Positions 34,354 to 43,277 of a stretch of 64,000 nt of DNA are shown here, in pieces. A program made the position numbers and the translations under genes. The notes below the pieces were generated by a model, which saw nothing but the letters and a program-made list of their open reading frames with translations, was not told the origin of the DNA and made no database searches. The stretch is from Rossellomorea aquimaris (GTDB lineage: Bacteria; Bacillota; Bacilli; Bacillales; Fictibacillaceae), in the NCBI GenBank assembly GCA_020524245.1, contig JAIVLN010000004.1, positions 310,001 to 374,000 on the forward strand, given 5' to 3'. Position 1 is the stretch's first letter. Each line of letters starts with the position of its first letter.

Positions 34354-35544
34354 CTAAGCATACGAGTGTAATCCTGCGATGACAAGGTTGACTGCAATCA
34401 AGTTGAACATAATGATGACAAACCCGAGCACGCATAACCAGGCCGATCGTTCGCCATGCCAATCTCTTGTCAGTCGTAAGTGTAGATAAGCAGCATAAAA
34501 TAGGAATGTAATGAGTGCCCAGACCTCTTTAGGATCCCATCCCCAGAAGCGGGTCCATGCTTCTTGTGCCCAGATCATCGCGAATACAAGCGCGCCGAGT
34601 GTAAACACAGGAAACCCGATAGCAACTGAGCGATAGCTGATTTCATCTACAAGCTCTGTATTAATATTTTTCAACAACGGCTGTAAGGCTGCTCCTAATC
34701 GTTTACGCAGCAACAATCGAAGTAGACCATAAAGCATACCACCTGAAAGAAGTGACCAGATGAATGTGTTCAGTTTTTTCGGAGCGTCTATGCCTTCCAT
34801 CCAGGATGGGGCTTCAAATAGCGGTCCGAATTTATCTTCTGTCAACAATTCCCCTTCATGAGGTCCTGCAATCGCAGGTAATTCATAGACAAGCTCTGCT
34901 TCCGTTTCATTTTCATTGATCCAGTTGAAGGTCGCCTGATAGTCTGTCAATCCGAAGTACAAGGAGACAAGGATGAAACCGAGTGTACTGAGTAATGTAT
35001 ACAGTACGAATTCCAACCATCCTGTTTTCTTCGAACCTTTCGATTGATTAATGGTTGCAATCAAATAAATCAGTCCAGCGACAAAACTGATCGCCAGAAT
35101 CCCTTCCCCAAGTGCAGCTGTCGTAACGTGGATCTTTAACCAGTTACTTTGCAGCGCTGGAATGAGCGGTTCGATTTCTCGCGGAAACATACTAGCATAG
35201 GCAATGACGAGTAGTGCGACCGGCATTGCAAAAACACCTAATACGTTCAAACGATAAATCGCATAAATCACGATGAAGCCCAATACCATCATCATGCCGA
35301 AAAACGTTGTGAATTCGAAGAGATTACTGACTGGAGCATGTCCAGACGCAATCCAGCGAGTGATGAAATAGCCGAGTTGGGAGATGAAACCTATGATAGA
35401 AAGGATGTATCCCCAACGTCCCCATTTGTTCATCGTCGTTGCCTCGTCTGACTTCTTGACCGTCAATGCTACGGCAAAGACAGCTGTTGCGATAAAATAG
35501 ATGATAAATGCCGCATATAATAGACTACTACTTAATTCTGCCAA
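34354..35544 (-). CDS. resC: cytochrome c biogenesis protein ResC (CcsA/CcsB-type haem channel)
   Basis: ResC and ResB form the system II cytochrome c synthase that exports haem and joins it to apocytochrome c. The 396-residue membrane protein has about eight transmembrane segments and the WWD-type motif [20 protein letters not shown] (about 335-354), with conserved His residues flanking it (HVTT near 139, [15 protein letters not shown] at the end). It lies 15 bp after resB and shares the operon with resA, resB, resD and resE. Confidence 0.94.
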   Translation of the reverse strand: MAELSSSLLYAAFIIYFIATAVFAVALTVKKSDEATTMNKWGRWGYILSIIGFISQLGYFITRWIASGHAPVSNLFEFTTFFGMMMVLGFIVIYAIYRLNVLGVFAMPVALLVIAYASMFPREIEPLIPALQSNWLKIHVTTAALGEGILAISFVAGLIYLIATINQSKGSKKTGWLEFVLYTLLSTLGFILVSLYFGLTDYQATFNWINENETEAELVYELPAIAGPHEGELLTEDKFGPLFEAPSWMEGIDAPKKLNTFIWSLLSGGMLYGLLRLLLRKRLGAALQPLLKNINTELVDEISYRSVAIGFPVFTLGALVFAMIWAQEAWTRFWGWDPKEVWALITFLFYAAYLHLRLTRDWHGERSAWLCVLGFVIIMFNLIAVNLVIAGLHSYA

Positions 35545-35559
35545 TGTGTTTCCTCCTTT

Positions 35560-37179
35560 CTATCTTTCTTTTTTCTTTTCTTGTTGATCAATAGCTGGAT
35601 TCAATTGCAGTTTGGAAGTAACATCATCCACTTCGCGCTTGATTCCGTGCCAGTTTTTGTTTGTGTGTGCTGCGACCCAAACCTCTTCCTCGTTCAATTT
35701 CAACCAGATCCGTCGATGATTCCAGTACAATCCTTGTACGACTCCAATCATGAAGATGATTCCACCGACAAAGATGATCGGCAGCGTGTAATCACGGTTG
35801 ACCGTAAGTCCAGTAATGAACTCCGTATCTACGCCGTTAAACGCAATCTTGTACTGGTTCTCTCCTGAAGGATCAAGGTTTTGCCTGATTCCGATAAACG
35901 CAATCTCTCCGTCCGGAGTCTCAGGCGTAATCATATTGAAAATGAACGCAGGATTGTTCGGTACATTCGTCCGCGTTGCCGGTTGATTACGTTCTTTATC
36001 AAAGTAGAAATCAGGATAATAGTTTCTGAGTATGACTTTGTTTCCATCGCCTAAGTCGTACTCATTTTTCGGATTCTGTAAATCTACAGTGAATTCTCCA
36101 ATCGCATCTTCTGTTTCCTTGTTTTGCAGTTGGAAACTCATCTCACTCATTTCTTGTCTGTAATCCACTTGATAAACCGAGAAACCATCAAATTGCAGCG
36201 GGCGGTTGACCTGAATCGGATATTCTTTTACCTCTGTCAGCTCTGGCTTTGCACCCGGAAGCTTTTTATCCGCTTTATACAAGACAACGTCACTTTGATA
36301 GTTTTTAACGACCGTTCCACCGACCCGGTTGAGCGCATCTGAATAGCGTTCTTCTTTCGGATCATAGGTCTCGAGGACGAACTGCTCATGCTTCAAGTAG
36401 TACTCACGATCCGTTCCTTTCACCGCTTTCGTTTCTCCTTCACGGACCCACATATCTTCGTCGATATACATCCCAGGTACGATCCGCAGCATAGCTCCAA
36501 GCAAGAATATGATGAGACCGACATGGTTCACATAAGGACCCCATCTGGAAAATCTTCCTTTTTCAGCGAGGATATTGTTCCCTTCACGACGGACTTTATA
36601 ACGCTTTTCTTTCAGCCGGAAAATGGCTTCTTCTATGAATTGCTCTTCGTCTTCTGGACGCTTCGTTGTTCCGAACATCCGTTGTCGTTTCAGGAAATTC
36701 TCATGCTTTGTTACTCGTTGATTTTTCAAAGACCGATAGAGTGGAATACCCCTATCGATACTAGCGACTGTAATTGAGACCCCGATCAATCCAAGCAGTA
36801 GTACAAACCACCACGAACTATATAAGTTATGGAAACCTAAGAGATAATAAATCTCTCCTAGTACCCCGTATTCATTTTCGTAATGAGCGGCAGGGTTCAC
36901 GTTTTGTGGAATGTACATTTGTTGAGGGAAGATCGTACCGATTGCAGAAGCAATCAACGTGATGACGATCAGCCATACCCCAACTTTGACACTTGAAAAG
37001 AAGTTCCACGTTTTATCAACGAAATTAGTATTGTAAGTTTGAGAACGTCTCGCCGTTCCTTCATACCTCATGTTCAATAGTTGATGATCTGCTTCTTCCT
37101 GGATCGGTTTTCCACATGATTCGCAAAGAATCGTACCGTAGGGATTCAGATGGCCGCATTCGCACTTAATCTTGTCCAT
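35560..37179 (-). CDS. resB: cytochrome c biogenesis protein ResB (Ccs1-type)
   Basis: ResB is the partner of ResC in the system II haem ligation complex. The 539-residue protein has about four transmembrane segments (three near 66-86, 120-140 and 220-240, one near 470-490) with a large extracytoplasmic domain between the last two. An N-terminal extension carries a zinc-ribbon pattern with Cys6, Cys8, Cys19 and Cys22, as in other Bacillus ResB proteins. Tightly spaced (12 bp) after resA. Confidence 0.95.
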   Translation of the reverse strand: MDKIKCECGHLNPYGTILCESCGKPIQEEADHQLLNMRYEGTARRSQTYNTNFVDKTWNFFSSVKVGVWLIVITLIASAIGTIFPQQMYIPQNVNPAAHYENEYGVLGEIYYLLGFHNLYSSWWFVLLLGLIGVSITVASIDRGIPLYRSLKNQRVTKHENFLKRQRMFGTTKRPEDEEQFIEEAIFRLKEKRYKVRREGNNILAEKGRFSRWGPYVNHVGLIIFLLGAMLRIVPGMYIDEDMWVREGETKAVKGTDREYYLKHEQFVLETYDPKEERYSDALNRVGGTVVKNYQSDVVLYKADKKLPGAKPELTEVKEYPIQVNRPLQFDGFSVYQVDYRQEMSEMSFQLQNKETEDAIGEFTVDLQNPKNEYDLGDGNKVILRNYYPDFYFDKERNQPATRTNVPNNPAFIFNMITPETPDGEIAFIGIRQNLDPSGENQYKIAFNGVDTEFITGLTVNRDYTLPIIFVGGIIFMIGVVQGLYWNHRRIWLKLNEEEVWVAAHTNKNWHGIKREVDDVTSKLQLNPAIDQQEKKKER

Positions 37180-37191
37180 ATGAACACCCCA

Positions 37192-37719
37192 TTATGGCTT
37201 AATTTGTTCCATGTAATCACGGACACGTGTATCGTTCAATTCACCGGTAATCTTATCAAGGACTTCCCCTTCAGGGCTGATGAGATAGGTGGCTGGCAGA
37301 TTACCGACACCATATGTATCAACCACTTCCCTTTGTTGGTCCAACACGATCGGGAATGTCAGGTTCTTCTCTTCGGCGAATTTTTTGACGGTTAATTCTG
37401 TTTCTGCGATATCCACCGCCAGAACGACAACACCTTGATCTTTATATTTTTCGTATTGACGTTGAATTGCCGGCATTTCTTTTTCACATGGTGGGCAATA
37501 TGTACCCCAGAAGTTCAAGAAAACGCCTTTGCCTTTGAAATCTTCCAGTTCAACTTCATTTCCATCTAGGTCTTTAAGGACAAAATTCGGAGCCATATCA
37601 CCTGCAGCAACGGGCTCTTCTTTGTCACTGAAAACTGTCTGAAAAAGTGTGTATCCAAGGGCTAGGGCAATTACAGCCAATATGACAGTACGCATGATGA
37701 ATCGCTGCTGTTTTTTCAT
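37192..37719 (-). CDS. resA: thiol-disulfide oxidoreductase ResA
   Basis: ResA reduces the haem-binding cysteines of apocytochrome c on the outer face of the membrane. The 175-residue protein has an N-terminal membrane anchor (about 9-28) and a thioredoxin fold with the active site WGTYCPPCEKE, Cys75 and Cys78; B. subtilis ResA has CEPC, so the second residue differs. The cis-Pro loop is GNLPATYLI. It is the first gene of resABCDE; the 82-bp gap to rluB should hold the operon promoter, but no clear one was found. Confidence 0.95.
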   Translation of the reverse strand: MKKQQRFIMRTVILAVIALALGYTLFQTVFSDKEEPVAAGDMAPNFVLKDLDGNEVELEDFKGKGVFLNFWGTYCPPCEKEMPAIQRQYEKYKDQGVVVLAVDIAETELTVKKFAEEKNLTFPIVLDQQREVVDTYGVGNLPATYLISPEGEVLDKITGELNDTRVRDYMEQIKP

Positions 37720-37801
37720 AATGGCAATCGCTCCAATCTAATCTTCTACCCTTCCTACTATAACGTTATTTTGTCCAGTATTCATGGGTTTTTTTTGACT
37801 T

Positions 37802-38521
37802 TTATGTGACAGCAAGGTTGCGCAGCTGCTTGATTTCATGAGGGGTGAGCGTTCGTGATTCGCCTGGGTTCAATCCATGCAAGTCGAGGAAAGCATACCC
37901 TTCCCTCTTCAGCTTTTGCACTGGATATCCGAGTGCTTCGAACATCCTTCTCACCTGGCGGTTGCGGCCTTCATGAATGATCAGCTCAATAATCGCCGTT
38001 TGCTTCTTTTTATCCAGACTTTTCAGCTTCGCTTTGGCGGGTGCCGTTTTGCCGTCTTCAAGTTGGATGCCTTTCTCGAGCGTGCGTAGTTCGAGTTTGC
38101 TCGGTATCCCTTTCACTTTTGCTATGTAGCGCTTATCGACGTTGTACTTCGGGTGCATAAGGATATTGGCAAAATCTCCGTCATTCGTGAGTAGAAGCAA
38201 CCCTGATGTATCATAATCCAATCGTCCAATCGGAAAAATTCTTTGCTCCACTTCCGGGAAGTAGTCGGTTACGACCTTACGTCCTTTCTCGTCTTTTACA
38301 CTCGAGATGACTCCTGAAGGTTTATACATCAAGAAGTATATGGGTTCCTCTTTATCGATCGGTACTCCGTTCACTTCGATTTCGTCTGATGGGGATACTT
38401 TCGTACCTAATTCCCTAATGACTTGTCCATTCACTTTCACTTGTCCTTCTTCAATAAGCTTCTCCGCTTTACGGCGGGAAGTCACTCCAGCTTGTGCTAT
38501 TACTTTTTGTAATCGTTCCAT
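37802..38521 (-). CDS. rluB: 23S rRNA pseudouridine synthase RluB
   Basis: RluB modifies a uridine in helix 80 of 23S rRNA. The 239-residue protein has an N-terminal S4 RNA-binding domain (about 1-60) and the pseudouridine synthase domain with catalytic Asp in GRLDYDTSGLLLLTNDG (about 99-115), followed by the RNRQVRRMFEALG motif near 185-197. Position next to resA and spmB matches B. subtilis. A gap of 359 bp upstream contains tandem repeats. Confidence 0.95.
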   Translation of the reverse strand: MERLQKVIAQAGVTSRRKAEKLIEEGQVKVNGQVIRELGTKVSPSDEIEVNGVPIDKEEPIYFLMYKPSGVISSVKDEKGRKVVTDYFPEVEQRIFPIGRLDYDTSGLLLLTNDGDFANILMHPKYNVDKRYIAKVKGIPSKLELRTLEKGIQLEDGKTAPAKAKLKSLDKKKQTAIIELIIHEGRNRQVRRMFEALGYPVQKLKREGYAFLDLHGLNPGESRTLTPHEIKQLRNLAVT

Positions 38522-38689
38522 ACTTTCACCTCATTCTCAATCATACTCCTCGGTGTTTGAATTCTCAAGTATACGTAATTTTTTAGGTTGGTGACTGCGT
38601 ATTCATTACCTTCGGAGGAGGATTTGGGTTTAAATGGAGACGAATAGAGCCTATTCATTACCATTAGTGCCGATTTCGCTCTTGATTGG

Positions 38690-38820
38690 GATAAATAAGG
38701 TGTCTACCCTTCCCGAAATCAGCCGTCACCTCTTTTTCGGGCACGATATACGCTCTATCCTTCCCGAAATGAGCGAACCCTTAACTTTCGGGCACGATAA
38801 CTCCTCAATCCTTCCCAAAC
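38690..38820. repeat. about 2.3 copies of a 51-bp hairpin repeat
   Basis: GCACGATA recurs at 38741 and 38792 (51 bp apart), and CCCGAAAT-AGC...TTTCGGG recurs around 38713-38742 and 38763-38793. Each copy can fold CCCGAAA with TTTCGGG around a 16-base loop. The gap 38522-38880 shows no gene; just before spmB a short pyrimidine-rich stretch is followed by TACCCATAACGGGCACC. Confidence 0.7.
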
Positions 38821-38880
38821 CAAAAAAGGAAGGTACCCATAACGGGCACCCTCAATATAAGGAGGAAAAATGAATGAAAC

Positions 38881-39414
38881 CTAGCTTCCAAAAACGAGTG
38901 TAACGACAATGATGGCACTGATGATACCTACCAGGTCTGCCAGTAGGCCGACCTTCAGAGCGTCTCCCATCTTTTTGATGCCGACTGCACCAAAGTAGAC
39001 GGTCAATATATAGAGAGTCGTGTCTGTACTCCCTTGCATCGTGGAAGCCAGACGACCAATAAATGAATCTGCTCCATGTGTACCGATTAAATCAGAAGTC
39101 ATCGCTAATGCTCCTGTACCAGAAATCGGACGAATCAGAGCGAGTGGCACGATTTCAGATGGAACTCCGATGGCTGTCAGGAATGGCTGAATTGACGAAA
39201 TTAAAAATCCCATCGCACCCGATGCTCGAAAAACGGTGATCGCTACGAGCATCCCGACAAGATAAGGAATAATCGACACAGCGATTGAAAACCCTTCCTT
39301 TCCGCCTTCGACAAACTCCTCATATGTAGCCACTTTCTTAAACGTCGCATAGATCAACACAAATCCGATCAAGCAAGGCATGAGCCAAATGGAAATCGTT
39401 GAAACTGCTTCCAT
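38881..39414 (-). CDS. spmB: spore maturation protein SpmB
   Basis: SpmA and SpmB are membrane proteins needed for full dehydration of the spore core, hence heat resistance. This 177-residue protein has about five transmembrane segments and the nucleoside-transporter-gate-like sequences IRPISGTGALAMTSD and STMQGSTDTTLYIL typical of SpmB. The ATG at 39414 is chosen because AAAGGAGG is 8 bases before it; a TTG two codons earlier is too close. It follows spmA by 2 bp. Length equals B. subtilis (178). Confidence 0.95.
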   Translation of the reverse strand: MEAVSTISIWLMPCLIGFVLIYATFKKVATYEEFVEGGKEGFSIAVSIIPYLVGMLVAITVFRASGAMGFLISSIQPFLTAIGVPSEIVPLALIRPISGTGALAMTSDLIGTHGADSFIGRLASTMQGSTDTTLYILTVYFGAVGIKKMGDALKVGLLADLVGIISAIIVVTLVFGS

Positions 39415-39416
39415 TT

Positions 39417-40010
39417 TCAATGCCTCCTTTTCTGCATCCGGCGTCGGTGGAAATATCGATCGATCAAAACCGCAGCAACCGTCGAACAGGCTGTCGCAAT
39501 CAAGGTCGTCCCAACAATGTCCGTAGGGGAGACCGATCCGTAATTCATCCGAATAGCGATGACGGTCGTCGGGATGATTGTCAAACTCGAGGTGTTGATT
39601 GCCAAAAAGGTGATCATCGACCGGCTCACTTCATCCCGGTCCTCATTCAACTTTTTCATCTGTTCCATTGCCTTGATCCCCATCGGAGTGGCTGCATTCC
39701 CTAATCCGAACAGGTTCGCCACCATGTTGGAGAGAATATACCCCATGGCGGGATGGTCTGGCGGCACGTCCGGAAACAACCTTCGTACGATCGGCTTGAA
39801 CAAACCTGTCAGTTTGTCCAACAATCCAGCTTTCTTAGCGATGTTCATCAACCCTAGCCAAAAGACGAGGATGCTGATTAAGCCTAAGCTGATCGTCACA
39901 GCCTCCTGCGCACTTTTGAATAGGACTTTGTTCACTTCTTCCATCGTTCCATTGATGGCGGCATAAACAATACCGAAAACAAACATGAACACCCAGATCA
40001 GATTAACCAT
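39417..40010 (-). CDS. spmA: spore maturation protein SpmA
   Basis: Partner of SpmB in core dehydration, inside the mother-cell programme. The 197-residue membrane protein begins MVNLIWVFMFVFGIVYAAIN and has about five transmembrane segments with the family pattern MVANLFGLGNAATPMGIKAM (about 110-129) and SSLTIIPTTVIAIR. The start overlaps the end of dacB by 8 bases, giving a dacB-spmA-spmB operon as in B. subtilis, where sigma E drives it. Confidence 0.95.
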   Translation of the reverse strand: MVNLIWVFMFVFGIVYAAINGTMEEVNKVLFKSAQEAVTISLGLISILVFWLGLMNIAKKAGLLDKLTGLFKPIVRRLFPDVPPDHPAMGYILSNMVANLFGLGNAATPMGIKAMEQMKKLNEDRDEVSRSMITFLAINTSSLTIIPTTVIAIRMNYGSVSPTDIVGTTLIATACSTVAAVLIDRYFHRRRMQKRRH

Positions 40011-41166
40011 AAGGCACCGTTATGATGAAAAACTTCGTAACAACTTCTTTCACCGTCTTCCAAAAGGTCTCTTCTTCCATTTCCCGGTACGTACCTTTCA
40101 TATATAGAGGTAGCGTCCCGATCGGTCGATCCTCCAGGAGGACCGTCACATTACCGACATGACTCGGTGGATTCTTCCACTTTCCTTTTTCAGGTGGCTT
40201 GATCAATGTAATGTCATTCCGTACAAGTTCCCGTTCTTCCTCTGATAATGGATAGGCAAACGTCCGGGCCGCTTCAACTTTGTTTTTATAAAATTTGTTC
40301 TCCAGTCCATCTATGGTGCCTTTTTCGACGATTGATACGAGATCGTATTCTTTGAACGCCCATTCATACAGGTTCATATGGTCATTCCAGTCGTCCCCGT
40401 CGTTCAAGGTGACCGCAATCAGCTCCATTTCCGCTTTTGCTGCAGTCGATACGAGCGTTCTTTTGGCAAGGGAGGTGAAGCCGGTCTTCCCACCCGTTGT
40501 ATATTTGTACATTCGGAGTAATTTGTTCTTGTTCTTCCAAATGCGATCCCACTTCTCACCTTCTTGCGGTGCACGGTGCGTTTCCGTTCCGGCGACCTTC
40601 CGATATTCGGTATTGTTCATCGCATAACGGGTCAACAGCGCCATATCATATGCAGTGGAATAGTGATGCTCACTGTCGTCCAAGCCATGAGGATTGGAGA
40701 AATACGAATTTTCCATCCCCAGTTCCATCGCTTTTTCATTCATCATAAAAGCAAAGCCTTCAACGCTGCCGCCGACATGCTCGGCAATCGCCACAGCTGC
40801 ATCATTTCCAGAACGGAGCATCAAGCCATAAACGAGATCCTCCAGAAGAATCTTTTCGCCTTTTTTTAAATAGATGGAAGACCCCTCGGCATACGTCGCC
40901 CGTTCACTCACTTTCACTTTTTCGTCCATTTTACCGGATTCGATGGCAAGGATTGCGGTCATGATTTTCGTGATGCTTGCGATGCGCATCTTCTCATGTT
41001 CTTTTTTTCCGAATAACACTCTGCCAGATTCTTGTTCCATGAGAATCGCTGCACGAGCCTTCACCCCTGGGCCTGCTGCTTCAACTGTGTGTTGGATCGG
41101 TATCAATATCAATAATAAAAGGGCTAACCCGATTCGGATTCCTGTTTTAATTGCTGCAGCAAACAT
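40003..41166 (-). CDS. dacB: sporulation D-alanyl-D-alanine carboxypeptidase DacB (PBP5*)
   Basis: DacB trims the terminal D-Ala of cortex peptidoglycan stem peptides and so sets the low cross-linking of the cortex. The 387-residue protein has a signal peptide (about 1-30) and the penicillin-binding triad: SITK at 64-67, SGN at 119-121 and KTG at 227-229. A C-terminal membrane-associated region ends VTKFFIITVPYG. Length matches B. subtilis (382). The start codon is preceded by GGGACGGGATGTT, which is the right arm of a long inverted repeat, and a sigma-E-like promoter lies inside that repeat. Confidence 0.95.
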   Translation of the reverse strand: MFAAAIKTGIRIGLALLLLILIPIQHTVEAAGPGVKARAAILMEQESGRVLFGKKEHEKMRIASITKIMTAILAIESGKMDEKVKVSERATYAEGSSIYLKKGEKILLEDLVYGLMLRSGNDAAVAIAEHVGGSVEGFAFMMNEKAMELGMENSYFSNPHGLDDSEHHYSTAYDMALLTRYAMNNTEYRKVAGTETHRAPQEGEKWDRIWKNKNKLLRMYKYTTGGKTGFTSLAKRTLVSTAAKAEMELIAVTLNDGDDWNDHMNLYEWAFKEYDLVSIVEKGTIDGLENKFYKNKVEAARTFAYPLSEEERELVRNDITLIKPPEKGKWKNPPSHVGNVTVLLEDRPIGTLPLYMKGTYREMEEETFWKTVKEVVTKFFIITVPYG

Positions 41167-41169
41167 AAC

Positions 41170-41220
41170 ATCCCGTCCCTTAGCACGTTTTGTACAAGTT
41201 TATGCTGAAAAGGACGGGAT
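41170..41220 (-). repeat. inverted repeat overlapping the dacB promoter and ribosome-binding region
   Basis: Minus strand ATCCCGTCC (41212-41220) pairs with GGGACGGGAT (41170-41179), with AGCA/TGCT pairing further in and a TTGTACAA palindrome at the centre. The right arm is just 3 bases before the dacB ATG. A perfect T-run is missing, so it is not a standard terminator for bpsAB. Confidence 0.7.
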
Positions 41221-41225
41221 ATGAA
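41197..41225 (-). promoter_or_regulatory. candidate sigma-E promoter of dacB-spmA-spmB
   Basis: Minus strand TTCATATC (41218-41225), 13 bases, CATAAACT (41197-41204). The -10 matches CATACA-T but for one base and the -35 matches KMATATT but for one base. Transcription would begin near 41190, within the loop of the inverted repeat. Confidence 0.55.
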
Positions 41226-41268
41226 AAAAATATAGTATACATAATGCATTTATGGTCCCCTACTACCA

Positions 41269-41835
41269 TCAAGAACGCTCAGGTTCGTTCGGGATGAAAC
41301 GAGGTGTAGACTTGAATGTCGCTTCATAATTACACAATTCTTTTAATGCTCCTTCTTCAGCAGGTATTCTGACGAATCGAATCAACCAGGCATTCAGTAT
41401 GGTAAAAAGAATTGCCGTAAAAAATGCGTTGAAGAGTAGCGGGATAACAATCAGTTCGAGTGCCACAATGACGTAGTTTGGATGCCTCATGAAGCGGAAC
41501 GGTCCCCTTTTGACGACATCAGATCCTGGTAATATGATAATTTTCGTATTCCAAAAGTGACCTAAAGAACGGATTGTCCAGATTCTTAAGGCTTGTAGAA
41601 CGACAAATAGCACGAACAGGATTCCGAACAATGGCGAGAGTGAATAACCTTTCAAGGAAGACTCGAGCAATAAGGAAATGAGGAATGCTGTATGAAGGAG
41701 CACGATGTATTTATAATGTTCTGGTGCGTATTCCTGCGCACCTTTTTCCTTCTGGATGCGTTCGTTCCGTCTGGCGATGAATAGCTCGACGAATCGTTGG
41801 ACGACAAGGAACGTAAAAAGAAACGCAAAAATCAT
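41269..41835 (-). CDS. bpsB: isoprenylcysteine carboxyl methyltransferase-type membrane protein BpsB
   Basis: BpsB methylates alkylpyrones made by the polyketide synthase BpsA in B. subtilis (YpbQ). The 188-residue protein has about four transmembrane segments, a conserved FRFMRHPNYV (about 123-132) and a C-terminal EEGALKELCNYEATF with the Glu that belongs to the S-adenosylmethionine site of this family. The ATG at 41835 follows GGAGGGGG; an in-frame codon 9 residues earlier does not. It starts 14 bp after bpsA. Confidence 0.85.
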   Translation of the reverse strand: MIFAFLFTFLVVQRFVELFIARRNERIQKEKGAQEYAPEHYKYIVLLHTAFLISLLLESSLKGYSLSPLFGILFVLFVVLQALRIWTIRSLGHFWNTKIIILPGSDVVKRGPFRFMRHPNYVIVALELIVIPLLFNAFFTAILFTILNAWLIRFVRIPAEEGALKELCNYEATFKSTPRFIPNEPERS

Positions 41836-41849
41836 TCTTCCCCCTCCTT

Positions 41850-42929
41850 CTACTCGGTCCATTCCAATAAGACGATTTCCGAACTAAAGCCGGGACCCAA
41901 AGCCATCAACAACCCGAGTTCTCCTGCATCAATCTTTTTGTCAAAGAAACGGTTCAGCACATAAAGCACCGTGACAGAGGACATGTTGCCATAATGCTTC
42001 AACACTTCCAAAGCATCCACAATCATTTCTTTAGGCAAGGAAAGCGCACTGCGATAGGCATTGAGCACCTTGATCCCACCTGGATGAGCCACAAGATGCC
42101 GGATCTGATTCATTTCGAGCTTTTGATCAATCAAAAATTGATGGATCATCGGATACATCCAGTTATCTACGATCGTAGGGATGTCTTTCGAGAAAACGAC
42201 ATTCAATCCGTTGTCCTTCACATCCCATCCCATGACATCTTCAGAATGTGGTTTAAGAGTCGACTGGGTTGCAATTGTCTTAACATAAGTACGCCCATCT
42301 TGCTCGAATTCGTTCACTTTCACCTCTTCTCCGACGACAAGAGCTGCGGCAACACCATCTGCGAACAAAGACGTACCGATCAAGTTACTCTTTGAAAAAT
42401 CATCGTTTTGAAAAGTCAGGCTGCAAAGCTCGACACAAACGAGCAAAACCTTAGCCTCTGGGTATGCAAGGCAGTAGTCATGTGCACGGGATACTCCTGA
42501 TGCGCCGCCCGCACAGCCTAGACCCCAGATCGGAACCCGTTTCGTATGCGGTGAAAAGGGCAACACATTCATGATCCTTGCTTCCATGCTAGGAGTGGAA
42601 AATCCGGTAGACGAAACAAAGAAAATCGCTTCAATTTCATGATAAGGGGTATCGTACATCCTCAAACAACGTTCAATCGCCTTAACACTATATTCCAATG
42701 CTTTCTCGATATACAGATCATTTTTTTCCTGTAAGGAATGAGCATGTTTGTACCAGCTGACATCCTGCACGAAGTTCCTGGTTTGAATTTGCCCATTTTC
42801 GAACACCTTCAACAGACGTTCGATGTTCGGGAAGTGATCTTCGAACATCTCTTTTGCGAATACGACCGTTTTTTCTTGGTCGACCTGATGTTCTGCATCG
42901 CATGTTCCAACCGATAGTATGTATGGCAT
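41850..42929 (-). CDS. bpsA: type III polyketide synthase BpsA
   Basis: BpsA condenses long-chain acyl-CoA with malonyl-CoA to alkylpyrones and related lipids. The 359-residue chalcone-synthase-fold protein shows the full triad: Cys139 (GLGCAGGASG), His282 (LVAHPGGIKVL) and Asn315 (KHYGNMSSV), and the C-terminal ALGPGFSSE loop. Length is close to B. subtilis BpsA (365). With bpsB it forms a two-gene operon upstream of the dacB-spmAB sporulation genes; in B. subtilis it lies elsewhere. Confidence 0.94.
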   Translation of the reverse strand: MPYILSVGTCDAEHQVDQEKTVVFAKEMFEDHFPNIERLLKVFENGQIQTRNFVQDVSWYKHAHSLQEKNDLYIEKALEYSVKAIERCLRMYDTPYHEIEAIFFVSSTGFSTPSMEARIMNVLPFSPHTKRVPIWGLGCAGGASGVSRAHDYCLAYPEAKVLLVCVELCSLTFQNDDFSKSNLIGTSLFADGVAAALVVGEEVKVNEFEQDGRTYVKTIATQSTLKPHSEDVMGWDVKDNGLNVVFSKDIPTIVDNWMYPMIHQFLIDQKLEMNQIRHLVAHPGGIKVLNAYRSALSLPKEMIVDALEVLKHYGNMSSVTVLYVLNRFFDKKIDAGELGLLMALGPGFSSEIVLLEWTE

Positions 42930-42963
42930 GAGCTACCCTACCCTCAAATATGGTTGGTTACAG

Positions 42964-42992
42964 TTTGTACTAATTTGGGTGAATTATGTAAA
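42964..42992 (-). promoter_or_regulatory. candidate sigma-A promoter of bpsAB
   Basis: Minus strand TTTACA (42987-42992), 17 bases, TACAAA (42964-42969). It lies about 40 bp before bpsA. Confidence 0.45.
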
Positions 42993-43009
42993 AACGGGCA
43001 TCCGTCCAG

Positions 43010-43037
43010 ACCGCCTACTAGACGAATGCATATAGTA
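43010..43037 (+). promoter_or_regulatory. candidate sigma-K promoter of the YjcZ-like gene
   Basis: AC (43010-43011), 17 bases, CATATAGTA (43029-43037), which fits CATANNNTA. It is divergent from the bpsA promoter and 40 bp before the small gene's start. Confidence 0.45.
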
Positions 43038-43074
43038 TGGGTGAATGACTCAGGAGGTAGAGGGGGATTTTTTC

Positions 43075-43173
43075 ATGTCAGACGGACTTGGGAATGGATT
43101 CATTTTAGTCGTCGTACTATTCGTCCTTTTGGTGATCATCGGGATCGTAGTCTATACAGGAACGGTCGGTTAA
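43075..43173 (+). CDS. YjcZ-like 32-residue sporulation peptide
   Basis: The peptide MSDGLGNGFILVVVLFVLLV continues IIGIVVYTGTVG. A short Gly-rich start followed by one hydrophobic segment is the pattern of the YjcZ/SscA-type small sporulation membrane proteins. The unusually strong region AGGAGGTAGAGGGGG precedes the ATG. A sigma-K-like promoter lies upstream and a strong terminator downstream. The gene is too short for usual gene finders but the site, promoter and terminator all agree. Confidence 0.72.
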   Translation: MSDGLGNGFILVVVLFVLLVIIGIVVYTGTVG

Positions 43174-43201
43174 TAAAATAATATTGTCCATCATGTCCAT
43201 T

Positions 43202-43277
43202 AAAAAAGGGATTGTTCTGATCCGTGCGGCTTTGAACATTGCAAACCTGCACGAATTGATCAATCCCTTTCGTTTTT
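43202..43277. terminator. long bidirectional terminator hairpin
   Basis: AAAGGGATTG-TGATC pairs with GATCAATCCCTTT, with CGTGC/GCACG and TTTG/CAAA pairing further in. T-runs follow on both strands (CGTTTTTTT on plus, TTTTTTAA on minus). It separates the YjcZ-like gene from the scpAB operon's last gene. Confidence 0.85.
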
